Shown one piece after another: positions 43,576-50,921 of a DNA stretch of 64,000 bases (positions within the stretch are counted from its first letter, which is position 1; the number at the start of each line of letters is the position of its first letter). The notes beneath the pieces are model-generated. The model made no database searches and was not told the DNA's origin. It was given only the letters and a program-made list of their open reading frames with translations. The translations under genes and the position numbers were made by a program. The DNA comes from an uncultured Olleya sp. (GTDB lineage: Bacteria; Bacteroidota; Bacteroidia; Flavobacteriales; Flavobacteriaceae), in assembly GCA_947503885.1 (NCBI GenBank), contig CANNFD010000001.1:62001-126000 (forward strand), in the 5' to 3' direction.

Positions 43576-44171
43576 AATTTTATAATTTGTTGTTTGTAGT
43601 AGGTGTTAAGTTGCATGATCTCGTCATAGCCACCACGTGTTAAAGCTTCGCTAATATTACTTTGCGATTTACCTAATAGCTTTGCGATGTCTTTTTGGTT
43701 TTTTGTTGGATGCTCTATTACCCTTACTATAACTGTTGCAACTGTGCTGCTCCAATTATTTGCGGTTAATAAGGCTAAGTTTAGCATTATATTTAAAGGT
43801 TGGTCTAAATCCGGTATGTTTGTTTTTAGGGCTAGTGTGTCTTTTTTTAATCCTTCAAACGCTAATCCAGAATTGACGTAGGCAGGACCATTGGATTCGG
43901 TTATTTTTTGAGCCTTATAGGTTTGTTTACCCAAACCTATTGCTATTCTGACATCGTATTGCTTACTTGCTTTAATTGCTGCTTTTATGTGTATTGCTGC
44001 TAATAATGCTTTGTCTGGTGTGGTTACTAATTGAAAACTATCGCCTCTAAACACTTCCCAGTCTTTTGACTCTTGCCCATATTGGTTTAAGGTGTTTTTT
44101 AATATATCCAACCATTGTAAGACATTACCTTGTCTTGAATTAATGATGTCTCCTGTTAAAACTGCTACCAT
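43572..44171 (-). CDS. SatD family protein: nucleotide-cyclase-like fold plus winged-helix DNA-binding domain
   Basis: 199 residues from ATG at 44171 (MVAVLTGDIINSR). Residues 1-110 have VLTGDIINSR (Asp8), VFRGDSFQLV (Asp44), VRIAIGLG (74-81) and GPAYVNSGLAF (95-105). The order mirrors class III nucleotide cyclases, where two Asp bind metals, although the later Arg of that family is not evident. Residues about 135-199 contain a helix-turn-helix (NQKDIAKLLGKSQSNISEAL). SatD is named after an acid-tolerance locus of Streptococcus. Three operator-like repeats lie upstream, which suggests autoregulation. It heads a two-gene operon with a DUF3307 protein. Confidence 0.85.
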   Translation of the reverse strand: MVAVLTGDIINSRQGNVLQWLDILKNTLNQYGQESKDWEVFRGDSFQLVTTPDKALLAAIHIKAAIKASKQYDVRIAIGLGKQTYKAQKITESNGPAYVNSGLAFEGLKKDTLALKTNIPDLDQPLNIMLNLALLTANNWSSTVATVIVRVIEHPTKNQKDIAKLLGKSQSNISEALTRGGYDEIMQLNTYYKQQIIKL

Positions 44172-44193
44172 TTTATTATTTCTTTTTATAAAG

Positions 44194-44272
44194 ATATCGG
44201 TTTTTAAGGCGATATACAAATATATCTGCTTATAATAGGATAATTTGTAATATCTGCTTTAAAACGGATAAT
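44194..44272. promoter_or_regulatory. Three tandem 23-bp operator-like palindromes, 28-bp period, upstream of satD
   Basis: Copies start at 44194, 44222 and 44250, each opening ATATC and closing GATA(A/T)(T/A), with 5-bp spacers. The first has ATATCG and CGATAT as symmetric ends; all share G, TT and AA at matching inner positions. The set lies 23-101 bp before the SatD ATG and brackets a -7 match, so a repressor bound here would cover the promoter. The SatD helix-turn-helix is the obvious candidate ligand. Confidence 0.75.
44217..44224 (-). promoter_or_regulatory. Possible -7 element for the SatD operon
   Basis: Minus-strand TATATTTG, exact to TAnnTTTG, between operator copies 1 and 2, about 46 bp before the ATG. 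Confidence 0.5.
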
Positions 44273-44297
44273 AATAGTAACTGCAAAAAAAACACTA

Positions 44298-45791
44298 TTA
44301 CATATAGCTAGTAACCGTCATAACTACTAACGTTAATACTATTAGCATAACAAATAAAGGCATAACAAATTTTAGCCATTTGTTAAACCCAACTTTAACA
44401 ACAGCTAAAGAGGCTAAAATTAAACCTGTTGGGTTAATAAAATAGAATAACCCCATACCAAATTGGTAGGCATTAACAACGATTTCTCTACCAATACCTA
44501 CGCTATCTGCTAATGGAGACATGATAGGCATTGTTAATACTGCCATACCAGAACTACTAGGTATAAAAAAGGAAAGTCCCGCGTAAATGGCTGTCATAGC
44601 ACTTGCAAAAACACCTTTATTCATCCCTTCTGTCATTGAGCTTGCGTAATGTAAAAGTGTATCGCTAATTAACCCGTCTGCCATTATTACCGTTACACCA
44701 CGTGCAATACCAATGATTAAGGCAACACCCAATAAATCACCAGCACCTTTTACAAAAATGTCTATAAAATTGGCTTCTTTAATTTTTGCTACAATACCAA
44801 TTAATATGGCGCCCACTAAAAAGGTAGTAGTCATTTCTATAAACCACCATTCTAAAGCCACAACACCATAAATCATGATTATAAAACACAATGCAAATAG
44901 GATTAATGACAATCTAAGTCTACTTGTAAACTTGATTACCTCTGTATTAGACTGTGTAAACAATGCAGCAATCTGTTGTTGTTGATCGTAAATAATAGAT
45001 TTGGTTGGGTCTTTTTGGACACGTTTACCATAACGGATAATGTAGATTAACGAGATAATTAAACACGCTGCTAACATAAAAATACGGATCCAAAGTCCTG
45101 TAGTCCAACTTATACCAGCAGCATCACTTGCTATAATAGTGCTAAATGGGTTTATGGTAGAACACATAGTACCAATGGAGCTTCCTAAAAAGATACAGGC
45201 TATTCCAACCATTGCATCATATTTTGCAGCTAAAAACACTGGTATTAGAATAGGGAAGAAGGCAATAGTCTCTTCAGCAAAACCAAACGTAGTTCCTCCT
45301 GCTGCAACTAACACAGTAACAAGGATAATTAAGATAAATTCGCGACCTTTTAATGCATTGGCTAACCAACCAATACCAGCATCAAAAGCACCTGTACTAT
45401 TAATAATACCTATTAAACCACCAATAATTAACACTAGAAAAATAATGTCGGCTGCTTCTATAATCCCTTTAATTGGCGACTTAACAAAGTCGTAAAAATT
45501 TTGTGGTTTAGCTTCTAATTGCTGATAGGTATTAGGGATATTAATTGGCTTGTAAATATCGCCATTAGTAAACTTGTCTAACGGTATTTTTATATTTAAA
45601 GTTTCCAACGTTTGCTGTGTTGCTGGTAGGGTAACAGTGTTATCTATACCAACTCTTGTAAATTGGTTATCGTCTTTGTTATAGCCTAAGGTTTCGTATT
45701 TACCAGCTGGAACCAACCAAGTTAAAAGCGTTACTAATCCTGCTATAATTAGTAAAATGGTTTGTGCGGAAGGAAATTTTATGTTTTTCAT
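44298..45791 (-). CDS. YfcC/DcuC-type anion permease
   Basis: 497 residues, about 12 membrane helices, from ATG at 45791 (MKNIKFPSAQTILLIIAG). A family-typical LTWLVPAGKYET follows the first helix, then periplasmic text to about residue 100. Re-entrant-loop-type segments include GGTTFGFAEETIAFFPILIPVF, GSSIGTMCSTINPFSTIIAS and FIPSSSGMAVLTMPIMSPLAD. Relatives include C4-dicarboxylate and basic-amino-acid transporters; substrate not predictable. No strong terminator separates it from satD, so read-through into that operon is possible. Confidence 0.9.
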   Translation of the reverse strand: MKNIKFPSAQTILLIIAGLVTLLTWLVPAGKYETLGYNKDDNQFTRVGIDNTVTLPATQQTLETLNIKIPLDKFTNGDIYKPINIPNTYQQLEAKPQNFYDFVKSPIKGIIEAADIIFLVLIIGGLIGIINSTGAFDAGIGWLANALKGREFILIILVTVLVAAGGTTFGFAEETIAFFPILIPVFLAAKYDAMVGIACIFLGSSIGTMCSTINPFSTIIASDAAGISWTTGLWIRIFMLAACLIISLIYIIRYGKRVQKDPTKSIIYDQQQQIAALFTQSNTEVIKFTSRLRLSLILFALCFIIMIYGVVALEWWFIEMTTTFLVGAILIGIVAKIKEANFIDIFVKGAGDLLGVALIIGIARGVTVIMADGLISDTLLHYASSMTEGMNKGVFASAMTAIYAGLSFFIPSSSGMAVLTMPIMSPLADSVGIGREIVVNAYQFGMGLFYFINPTGLILASLAVVKVGFNKWLKFVMPLFVMLIVLTLVVMTVTSYM

Positions 45792-45980
45792 TAGTGTTAT
45801 TTTTGTAATTGTATTTACACCAGTCAAGCTGAATTTAATAAGGGTTTATTCTACCTTTACTTTAAAAACCATGCTTTGGATAGCTACTTAAAATTTTTAA
45901 ATATTGGTTTATAATTATTAAAGATAGTATTATTTTTAACGTTCTGTATTAGAATTAATGGCAGCAAAAATAAACAAGAA

Positions 45981-46646
45981 ATGAATGTGACTCTACATCA
46001 AAGTTGGAAAAAATATTTACAAACTGAATTTGACAAACCATATTTTAAAAATTTACTGCAATTTGTATCTGAAGACTATAAACAACAACAATGTTTTCCG
46101 CCAGAAAATCAAATTTTTAATGCTTTTAAAACCTGTCCATTAAACGACCTAAAAGTAGTTATCATTGGTCAAGATCCTTATCATAATTATAACCAAGCTA
46201 ACGGGCTTTGTTTTAGTGTAAATGAAGGTGTAAAACATCCACCTTCACTAATTAATATTTTTAAAGAGTTAGAAACTGATATAGGAAAAACATATCCGTC
46301 AAGCGGAAATTTAGAGCATTGGGCTAAACAAGGTGTGTTTTTACTAAACGCTACGTTGACAGTTAGAGCACACGAAGCAGGAAGCCATCAAAAGCAAGGT
46401 TGGGAAACTTTTACCGATGTTGTAATACAAACAATTAGCCAACAAAAGGACAATGTTGTGTTTTTGCTTTGGGGCGGTTTTGCTAAGAAAAAAGCTAAAT
46501 TGATTGATGCTAAAAAACACCATATTTTAACCTCAGGACATCCTTCGCCATTAAGCGCAAATCGAGGGTATTGGTTTGGAAATAAACATTTTAGTAAAAC
46601 TAATACATTATTAGAACGCAATGGTATGGAAAAAGTGGAGTGGTAG
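45981..46646 (+). CDS. ung: Uracil-DNA glycosylase
   Basis: 221 residues, family-1 UDG. It removes uracil from DNA. The catalytic water-activating loop is IGQDPYHNYNQANGLCFSV, the Asn-containing FLLWGGFAKKK is normal, and the minor-groove loop is GHPSPLSANRGYWFGNKHFSKTN with the catalytic His. Complete, standard length. Monocistronic. Confidence 0.97.
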   Translation: MNVTLHQSWKKYLQTEFDKPYFKNLLQFVSEDYKQQQCFPPENQIFNAFKTCPLNDLKVVIIGQDPYHNYNQANGLCFSVNEGVKHPPSLINIFKELETDIGKTYPSSGNLEHWAKQGVFLLNATLTVRAHEAGSHQKQGWETFTDVVIQTISQQKDNVVFLLWGGFAKKKAKLIDAKKHHILTSGHPSPLSANRGYWFGNKHFSKTNTLLERNGMEKVEW

Positions 46647-46744
46647 ATAGGTTTTAAAATTGCTTCGCGTTTATCATAAACTCTCACATTTTTTTAACTT
46701 ATAATAAGTGCTAGATGTTAGCCTGTTTGTTGGTGAGTCTTTGA

Positions 46745-46775
46745 CAAAAAAAACCTCTCGTTATTAAAGAGAGGT
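46745..46775 (-). terminator. Terminator of the SUI1-DUF1835-phosphorylase-SBP operon
   Basis: ACCTCTC/GAGAGGT stem with a 9-nt loop. Read on the minus strand, it is followed by eight T. Confidence 0.9.
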
Positions 46776-46785
46776 GTTTTAAAAA

Positions 46786-47640
46786 TTATAAGTCTGCAAC
46801 CAAATCTTCATATTTCCATTTCTCAGGAATAATATTAAGTGCAAATAAATCGTCTTGTACTTTTTTAATAGTTTGTTTAGAGATGTTTTTTTGAGACCAT
46901 TCCGTTAAGCTCAACCATTCTTGTACATCTTCTAATTCTTGCTCATAACGATTAGCAATCATACGGTCAATACTTGGTATCTCTTTAAACTCGGCAGTAG
47001 TAGCATTAACAATATCTAATATCGCTTTGACATCGTCTTTGTTAGTTTTTAAAAACTCTTCGCTAACAGCAATCACAAAACAAGGCCAAGGAGAAGGGCA
47101 GTCGCCAATGCGTCTAAACTTACCATTGTCCACTAATGGTTTTGTGGTAAATTTTTCCCACATAAAATAATCTGCTTTACCTTCGGTTAAACCTTCAACT
47201 GCACCATCAAGATTTTTTATGACTTCAAAATTTAAATCTTTTTCTAAGTCCCATCCATTATTTTCAGCATTGATATATGCCATTAAGTGTGACCCTGAAC
47301 CGTATCTACTTATAGCAGCTTTGGTTCCTTTTAGATCTTCAATTGTTTTAAAATCTGATTTTTCAGCAACATGGATTCCCCAAATTAAAGGTGTTTCCAC
47401 AAAAACCTGAACAATTTTAGATTTATTACCATCAATAATATCTTTAACAATACCTTCTGTTAATATTACTGCCATGTCAATATCTCCATCGCGCAGCCCT
47501 TTAGTCATTGCACCAGTACCTCCAAAATAGTCTTTCCAACGTAAATTTATACCTGCATCTTTAAACTCGCCATTTTTTAAACCTAAATACCAAGCTAGGT
47601 TGAAATGTTCTGGAACTCCTCCAATATTAATCTGCTTCAT
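46786..47640 (-). CDS. Substrate-binding-like protein (SsuA/THI5 fold) without signal peptide
   Basis: 284 residues with a periplasmic-binding-protein type II fold: INIGGVPEHFNLAWYLGLKNGEFKDAG at the N-terminus, DIDMAVILTEG, DLKGTKAAISRYGSGSHL, and ADYFMWEKFTTKPLV. It resembles NMT1/THI5-like or SsuA-like binding proteins, but starts straight into the first strand with no signal or lipobox, and no permease or ATPase is nearby. It is therefore probably cytoplasmic, perhaps a ligand sensor or an enzyme built on this fold. Last gene of a four-gene operon, 1 bp after the phosphorylase. Confidence 0.82.
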   Translation of the reverse strand: MKQINIGGVPEHFNLAWYLGLKNGEFKDAGINLRWKDYFGGTGAMTKGLRDGDIDMAVILTEGIVKDIIDGNKSKIVQVFVETPLIWGIHVAEKSDFKTIEDLKGTKAAISRYGSGSHLMAYINAENNGWDLEKDLNFEVIKNLDGAVEGLTEGKADYFMWEKFTTKPLVDNGKFRRIGDCPSPWPCFVIAVSEEFLKTNKDDVKAILDIVNATTAEFKEIPSIDRMIANRYEQELEDVQEWLSLTEWSQKNISKQTIKKVQDDLFALNIIPEKWKYEDLVADL

Positions 47641-47641
47641 G

Positions 47642-48511
47642 TTATTCTGCTAATTTATCTAACGTATATTTTATTAAGTTTTCAACCACTTTTTTAGGGT
47701 TTTTACTAAAAGTCCCATTTGCTCTGTTTGCAATAATAGCGTTTAAAGACAAAGCATTATGACCTAATAATTTTGATAAACCATAAATAGCAGAGGTTTC
47801 CATTTCTAAATTTGTAATTCTAAAATCTTTATAAGAAAACGTATCTAATTTATTATTTAAAGTAGCATCTGCTAACGGTAAGCGTAAGACACGTCCTTGT
47901 GGTGCATAAAAACCTCCTGCTGTTGCAGTCATGCCTTTAAACATTAAAGGTCCGGCAAAATGCATTTCTAATGATTTGCTGTTTTCTATAACAATTGGTC
48001 TTGCTTTGTTTTTATCCCAATTAGTGAATTTAATAAAAGCATTTTCTACCTCATTATTACTAATCTTATCAATTTGATAAAAATGAAGCATACCGTTTAA
48101 ATCTAAACCATGAGAACTCATAACAAAAGAGTCCACAGGAATATCTTTTTGTAATGAACCTGAAGTCCCTACGCGGACTATATTTAAAGATGTTAATGAC
48201 TTTTTAGGCTGTCTTGTTTTTAAATCAATATTAACTAAAGCGTCTAATTCATTTAAAACAATATCAATATTATCAGGTCCAATCCCTGTAGAAATTACAG
48301 ATAGCCTTTTGCCTTTATAAGTACCTGTTTCTGTTTTAAATTCTCTTTTTTGAGTTGTAAACTCGATAGTATCAAAGTGAGCTGTTATTTTTCCTACTCG
48401 GTCTTGATCTCCAACAAATATGATAGTATCTGATATGTTTTCAGGTAGTAAATTAAGATGGTAAACGCTACCATCTGGATTTAATATTAATTCTGAGTCT
48501 TTTATAGCCAT
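47642..48511 (-). CDS. Nucleoside phosphorylase (PNP/UDP superfamily)
   Basis: 289 residues. Phosphorylase superfamily signs: IIFVGDQDRVGKI, VISTGIGPDNIDIVLNEL, RVGTSGSLQKDIPVDSFV, and LEMETSAIYGLSKLLGHN with the conserved Met-Glu that binds the ribose. It phosphorolyses a nucleoside to a base and (deoxy)ribose 1-phosphate; whether it prefers uridine or a purine is not clear. It abuts the DUF1835 gene without any gap and precedes the substrate-binding-like gene by 1 bp. Confidence 0.87.
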   Translation of the reverse strand: MAIKDSELILNPDGSVYHLNLLPENISDTIIFVGDQDRVGKITAHFDTIEFTTQKREFKTETGTYKGKRLSVISTGIGPDNIDIVLNELDALVNIDLKTRQPKKSLTSLNIVRVGTSGSLQKDIPVDSFVMSSHGLDLNGMLHFYQIDKISNNEVENAFIKFTNWDKNKARPIVIENSKSLEMHFAGPLMFKGMTATAGGFYAPQGRVLRLPLADATLNNKLDTFSYKDFRITNLEMETSAIYGLSKLLGHNALSLNAIIANRANGTFSKNPKKVVENLIKYTLDKLAE

Positions 48512-49441
48512 TTAAATGGATTGTATTAATTTGTTCTCTTTTTTATCGTATTGAAAATCCGCTTTGTTTACACCACCAAACTGAAAGTTAGTTTCAATTT
48601 TTTTTGAAAAGTTTTTTTGATGTTCTAAAGCTAAATATCCATTTCTGTTTAGCGTTAATGTGTCTTCTGTTTCGTCATAAAACAACTCCAATCTATCAAT
48701 CATTCGTATTAATTGTAAGTCTCCAAAGCCATAGTAGCCTTGATAGTGCAAACAATATCCTAGTAAATGATGACGCGATTTAATGTCATGTTCTTTTATT
48801 AACACTAGTGTATTATACTCTAATGTGTTTAATCCACTTCTAGTATCTGGAAAGCGTCTTAAGTGTGCTTTTAAACAATTACTTAAATATTTAAAATTTG
48901 ACGGTCTAACAATAAGCTCTTTTAATAAATTGTGATCATTTTCGCAGTATATACGCCATGCTTTTTGGGCAGTAGCAACATCATCTACATCTAAATGTAT
49001 TTTGTCATCATAATGGATTAAAAGTTGTTTTTCAGTCAATTTGTTTAAGCTTTTTAACTCTTTTTCACCTTCAATACGACCACTGCAAACTAAATATAAA
49101 GGTAATTTGATTCCTTTTTGTTTAATTAAACTAATAGCAGCAATTAAATTAATGTGGCAAAATAAGTCGTATTCAAACCACAAAACTATTTGTGAGTAAT
49201 TAGAAACGTCGTTTAATTTATCAAATTCGTTTTTAATACTGTCTTCGTCGTATTCTAGATTGTAAAGCTCTTCTAAAAAGGTTTTTCTAGCCTCAAAAAA
49301 TTGTGGTGTGTCTATCTGTTTAAAAGTAGGACCTTCACATAACATTTCATGCCATGTTAATAAATCACCTTCAAAATTAATTTTTTTAAGATAATCTGTT
49401 AACGCAGTACCGTTAGTTATATGAAGCGTCTTATCTGCCAT
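48512..49441 (-). CDS. DUF1835 domain-containing protein
   Basis: 309 residues, soluble. DUF1835 occupies about 5-125 (LHITNGTALTDYLKK, LLTWHEMLCEGPT, SQIVLWFEYDLFCHINLI); a helical C-terminal part (about 190-300) has RFPDTRSGLNTLEYNTLVLI and HYQGYYGFGDLQLIRMID. Function unknown; in other bacteria DUF1835 sits with regulators or nucleotide genes. It is 3 bp after the SUI1 gene and abuts the phosphorylase, so it is in the heart of this operon. Confidence 0.87.
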   Translation of the reverse strand: MADKTLHITNGTALTDYLKKINFEGDLLTWHEMLCEGPTFKQIDTPQFFEARKTFLEELYNLEYDEDSIKNEFDKLNDVSNYSQIVLWFEYDLFCHINLIAAISLIKQKGIKLPLYLVCSGRIEGEKELKSLNKLTEKQLLIHYDDKIHLDVDDVATAQKAWRIYCENDHNLLKELIVRPSNFKYLSNCLKAHLRRFPDTRSGLNTLEYNTLVLIKEHDIKSRHHLLGYCLHYQGYYGFGDLQLIRMIDRLELFYDETEDTLTLNRNGYLALEHQKNFSKKIETNFQFGGVNKADFQYDKKENKLIQSI

Positions 49442-49444
49442 AAA

Positions 49445-49771
49445 TTAGCCACCTACACGTTTAACATTAAATCCTTTTTCTTTTAAAATAGCCATTATCT
49501 TATCACGATAATCACCTTGTATAATTATTTTATCATCTTTAAAACTACCACCAACACTTAGCGTTTGTTTTAACTCTTTAGCTAATAGTTTAAAATCTTC
49601 AGTTGCACCAGTATACCCATCTAAAATGGTAATGGGCTTTCCTTTACGTTTTTCGTATTTGCAAAGTATTGGGTCGTCTTGTAACCAGATATCACTTTTA
49701 TCTTCTTGTTTTTCAACATTTTCGGACACGTGTTCTGGAAAAAGATTTTTTAATTGATCTTTTAAATCCAT
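49445..49771 (-). CDS. SUI1/YciH family translation factor
   Basis: 108 residues. The SUI1/eIF1 core is CKYEKRKGKPITILDGYTG (37-55), then LAKELKQTLSVGGSFKDD and IIIQGDYRDKIMAILKEKGF. Bacterial YciH can discriminate initiation codons and tRNA in vitro, like eIF1. The N-terminal 30 residues are a flexible acidic leader. First gene of a four-gene operon, separated from the 2OG oxygenase gene by a terminator. Confidence 0.92.
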   Translation of the reverse strand: MDLKDQLKNLFPEHVSENVEKQEDKSDIWLQDDPILCKYEKRKGKPITILDGYTGATEDFKLLAKELKQTLSVGGSFKDDKIIIQGDYRDKIMAILKEKGFNVKRVGG

Positions 49772-49785
49772 TTTTTAAAGTATTA

Positions 49786-49841
49786 AGTAAAAAATATATA
49801 GTGTAAAGCAGATAAAAAACTTACTATCGACTTTACACTAT
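49786..49841 (-). terminator. Terminator of the 2OG-Fe(II) oxygenase gene
   Basis: A perfect 11-bp stem ATAGTGTAAAG/CTTTACACTAT (49798-49808, 49831-49841) with a 22-nt loop, followed on the minus strand by TATATTTTTT. The long loop makes it less canonical than others here. Confidence 0.7.
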
Positions 49842-49848
49842 TGAATGA

Positions 49849-50796
49849 TTACTTTTTTAAACCAAGTTCTTTTAAACGCTCGTCTAAAAACTCGCCAGCA
49901 GTTATATCGTCAAATTGTTTTGGATTGTTATCGTCGATGCAACTCTCTAAAACATCTAATTTCATTTCGCTAATAGGGTGCATAAAAAAAGGAATTGAGT
50001 AACGTGATGTACCCCAAAGCTCTCTTGGCGGATTAATTACCCTGTGTATAGTAGATTTTAATTTGTTGTTAGTATGTCTAGATAACATATCACCCACATT
50101 AATCATTAATTCATCTGGTTCTGCAATAGCATCAATCCATTCGCCTTTATGGTTTTGTACCTGTAATCCACGTCCTTGAGCACCCATTAACAAAGTAATT
50201 AAGTTAATATCACCGTGTGCGGCTGCACGAACAGCATTATCAGGCTCTTGTGTAATTGGTGGATAGTGGATTGGGCGTAAAATTGAGTTTCCGTTATGGA
50301 TATAATTATCAAAATACGTTTCTTCTAAACCTAAGTATAACGCTAATGCACGTAAGACATATTTAGCAGTCTCTTCTAAAGTTTCATATGCTTTTTTACC
50401 CACTTCATTAAACGCCGGTAATTCTTCTACGATTACGTTCTCAGGGTATTCTTTTGCTCGTTCAGCATCATCTTCAACATATTGACCAAAGTGCCAAAAC
50501 TCTTTTAAATCTCCTTCTTTTTTGCCTTTAGCACTTTCTTTACCAAAAGACACATAACCACGTTGACCACCAATACCTGGTATTTCGTATTTATGTTTAG
50601 TTTCTAATGGAAGAGAAAAAAAGTTCTTTATTTCTTTATATAAGTTATCAACTAAAGCTTCGTCTAAAAAATGTCCTTTTAAAGCCACAAATCCAATTTC
50701 CTCATAGGCTTTCCCTATTTCATCAACAAATTTTTGCTTTCTTACAGGATCTCCAGATGTAAAATCCTTTAAATTAACGCTAGGTATACTATTCAT
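49849..50796 (-). CDS. Isopenicillin-N-synthase-like 2OG-Fe(II) oxygenase
   Basis: 315 residues with the N-terminal DIOX_N half (IPSVNLKDFTSGDP, IGFVALKGHFLD) and the C-terminal 2OG-Fe(II) core. The metal triad is visible as HGD in RAAAHGDINLITLLMG and His in LSRHTNNKLKSTIHRVINPP; the 2-oxoglutarate Arg is in RYSIPFFMHP. The substrate is not predictable: relatives act on amino acids, hormones or beta-lactam precursors. No biosynthetic genes lie nearby. It has its own promoter match (50825) and terminator. Confidence 0.9.
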   Translation of the reverse strand: MNSIPSVNLKDFTSGDPVRKQKFVDEIGKAYEEIGFVALKGHFLDEALVDNLYKEIKNFFSLPLETKHKYEIPGIGGQRGYVSFGKESAKGKKEGDLKEFWHFGQYVEDDAERAKEYPENVIVEELPAFNEVGKKAYETLEETAKYVLRALALYLGLEETYFDNYIHNGNSILRPIHYPPITQEPDNAVRAAAHGDINLITLLMGAQGRGLQVQNHKGEWIDAIAEPDELMINVGDMLSRHTNNKLKSTIHRVINPPRELWGTSRYSIPFFMHPISEMKLDVLESCIDDNNPKQFDDITAGEFLDERLKELGLKK

Positions 50797-50824
50797 CTTT
50801 AAATTTTTATAAGTGTAATATATA

Positions 50825-50832
50825 CAAATGTA
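50825..50832 (-). promoter_or_regulatory. Possible -7 element for the 2OG oxygenase gene
   Basis: Minus-strand TACATTTG, exact to TAnnTTTG, about 29 bp before the ATG. Confidence 0.45.
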
Positions 50833-50900
50833 GCGAAAACATTGGAAAAATGATAGTCATATTTTTTTTAAAGTACTCATTTAATTTTGAGCAATTATTC

Positions 50901-50908
50901 TATATTTG
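50901..50908 (+). promoter_or_regulatory. Possible -7 element for the BCKDH E1 gene
   Basis: TATATTTG, exact to TAnnTTTG, 14 bp before the ATG at 50922. A TTTG lies 11 bp upstream, closer than the usual 17-23, so the -33 is doubtful. The short leader fits the lack of a Shine-Dalgarno sequence. Confidence 0.45.
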
Positions 50909-50921
50909 ACAAACGCATTTT

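Noticed and set aside
41904-44219. A defence island or integrated element
   Set aside because: The region looks accessory, but no integrase, att repeats, nucleases or tRNA was found.
44194-44272. A short CRISPR-like array (three repeats of regular period)
   Set aside because: Spacers are only 5 bp, copies differ internally, and no cas genes are present. Operators fit better.
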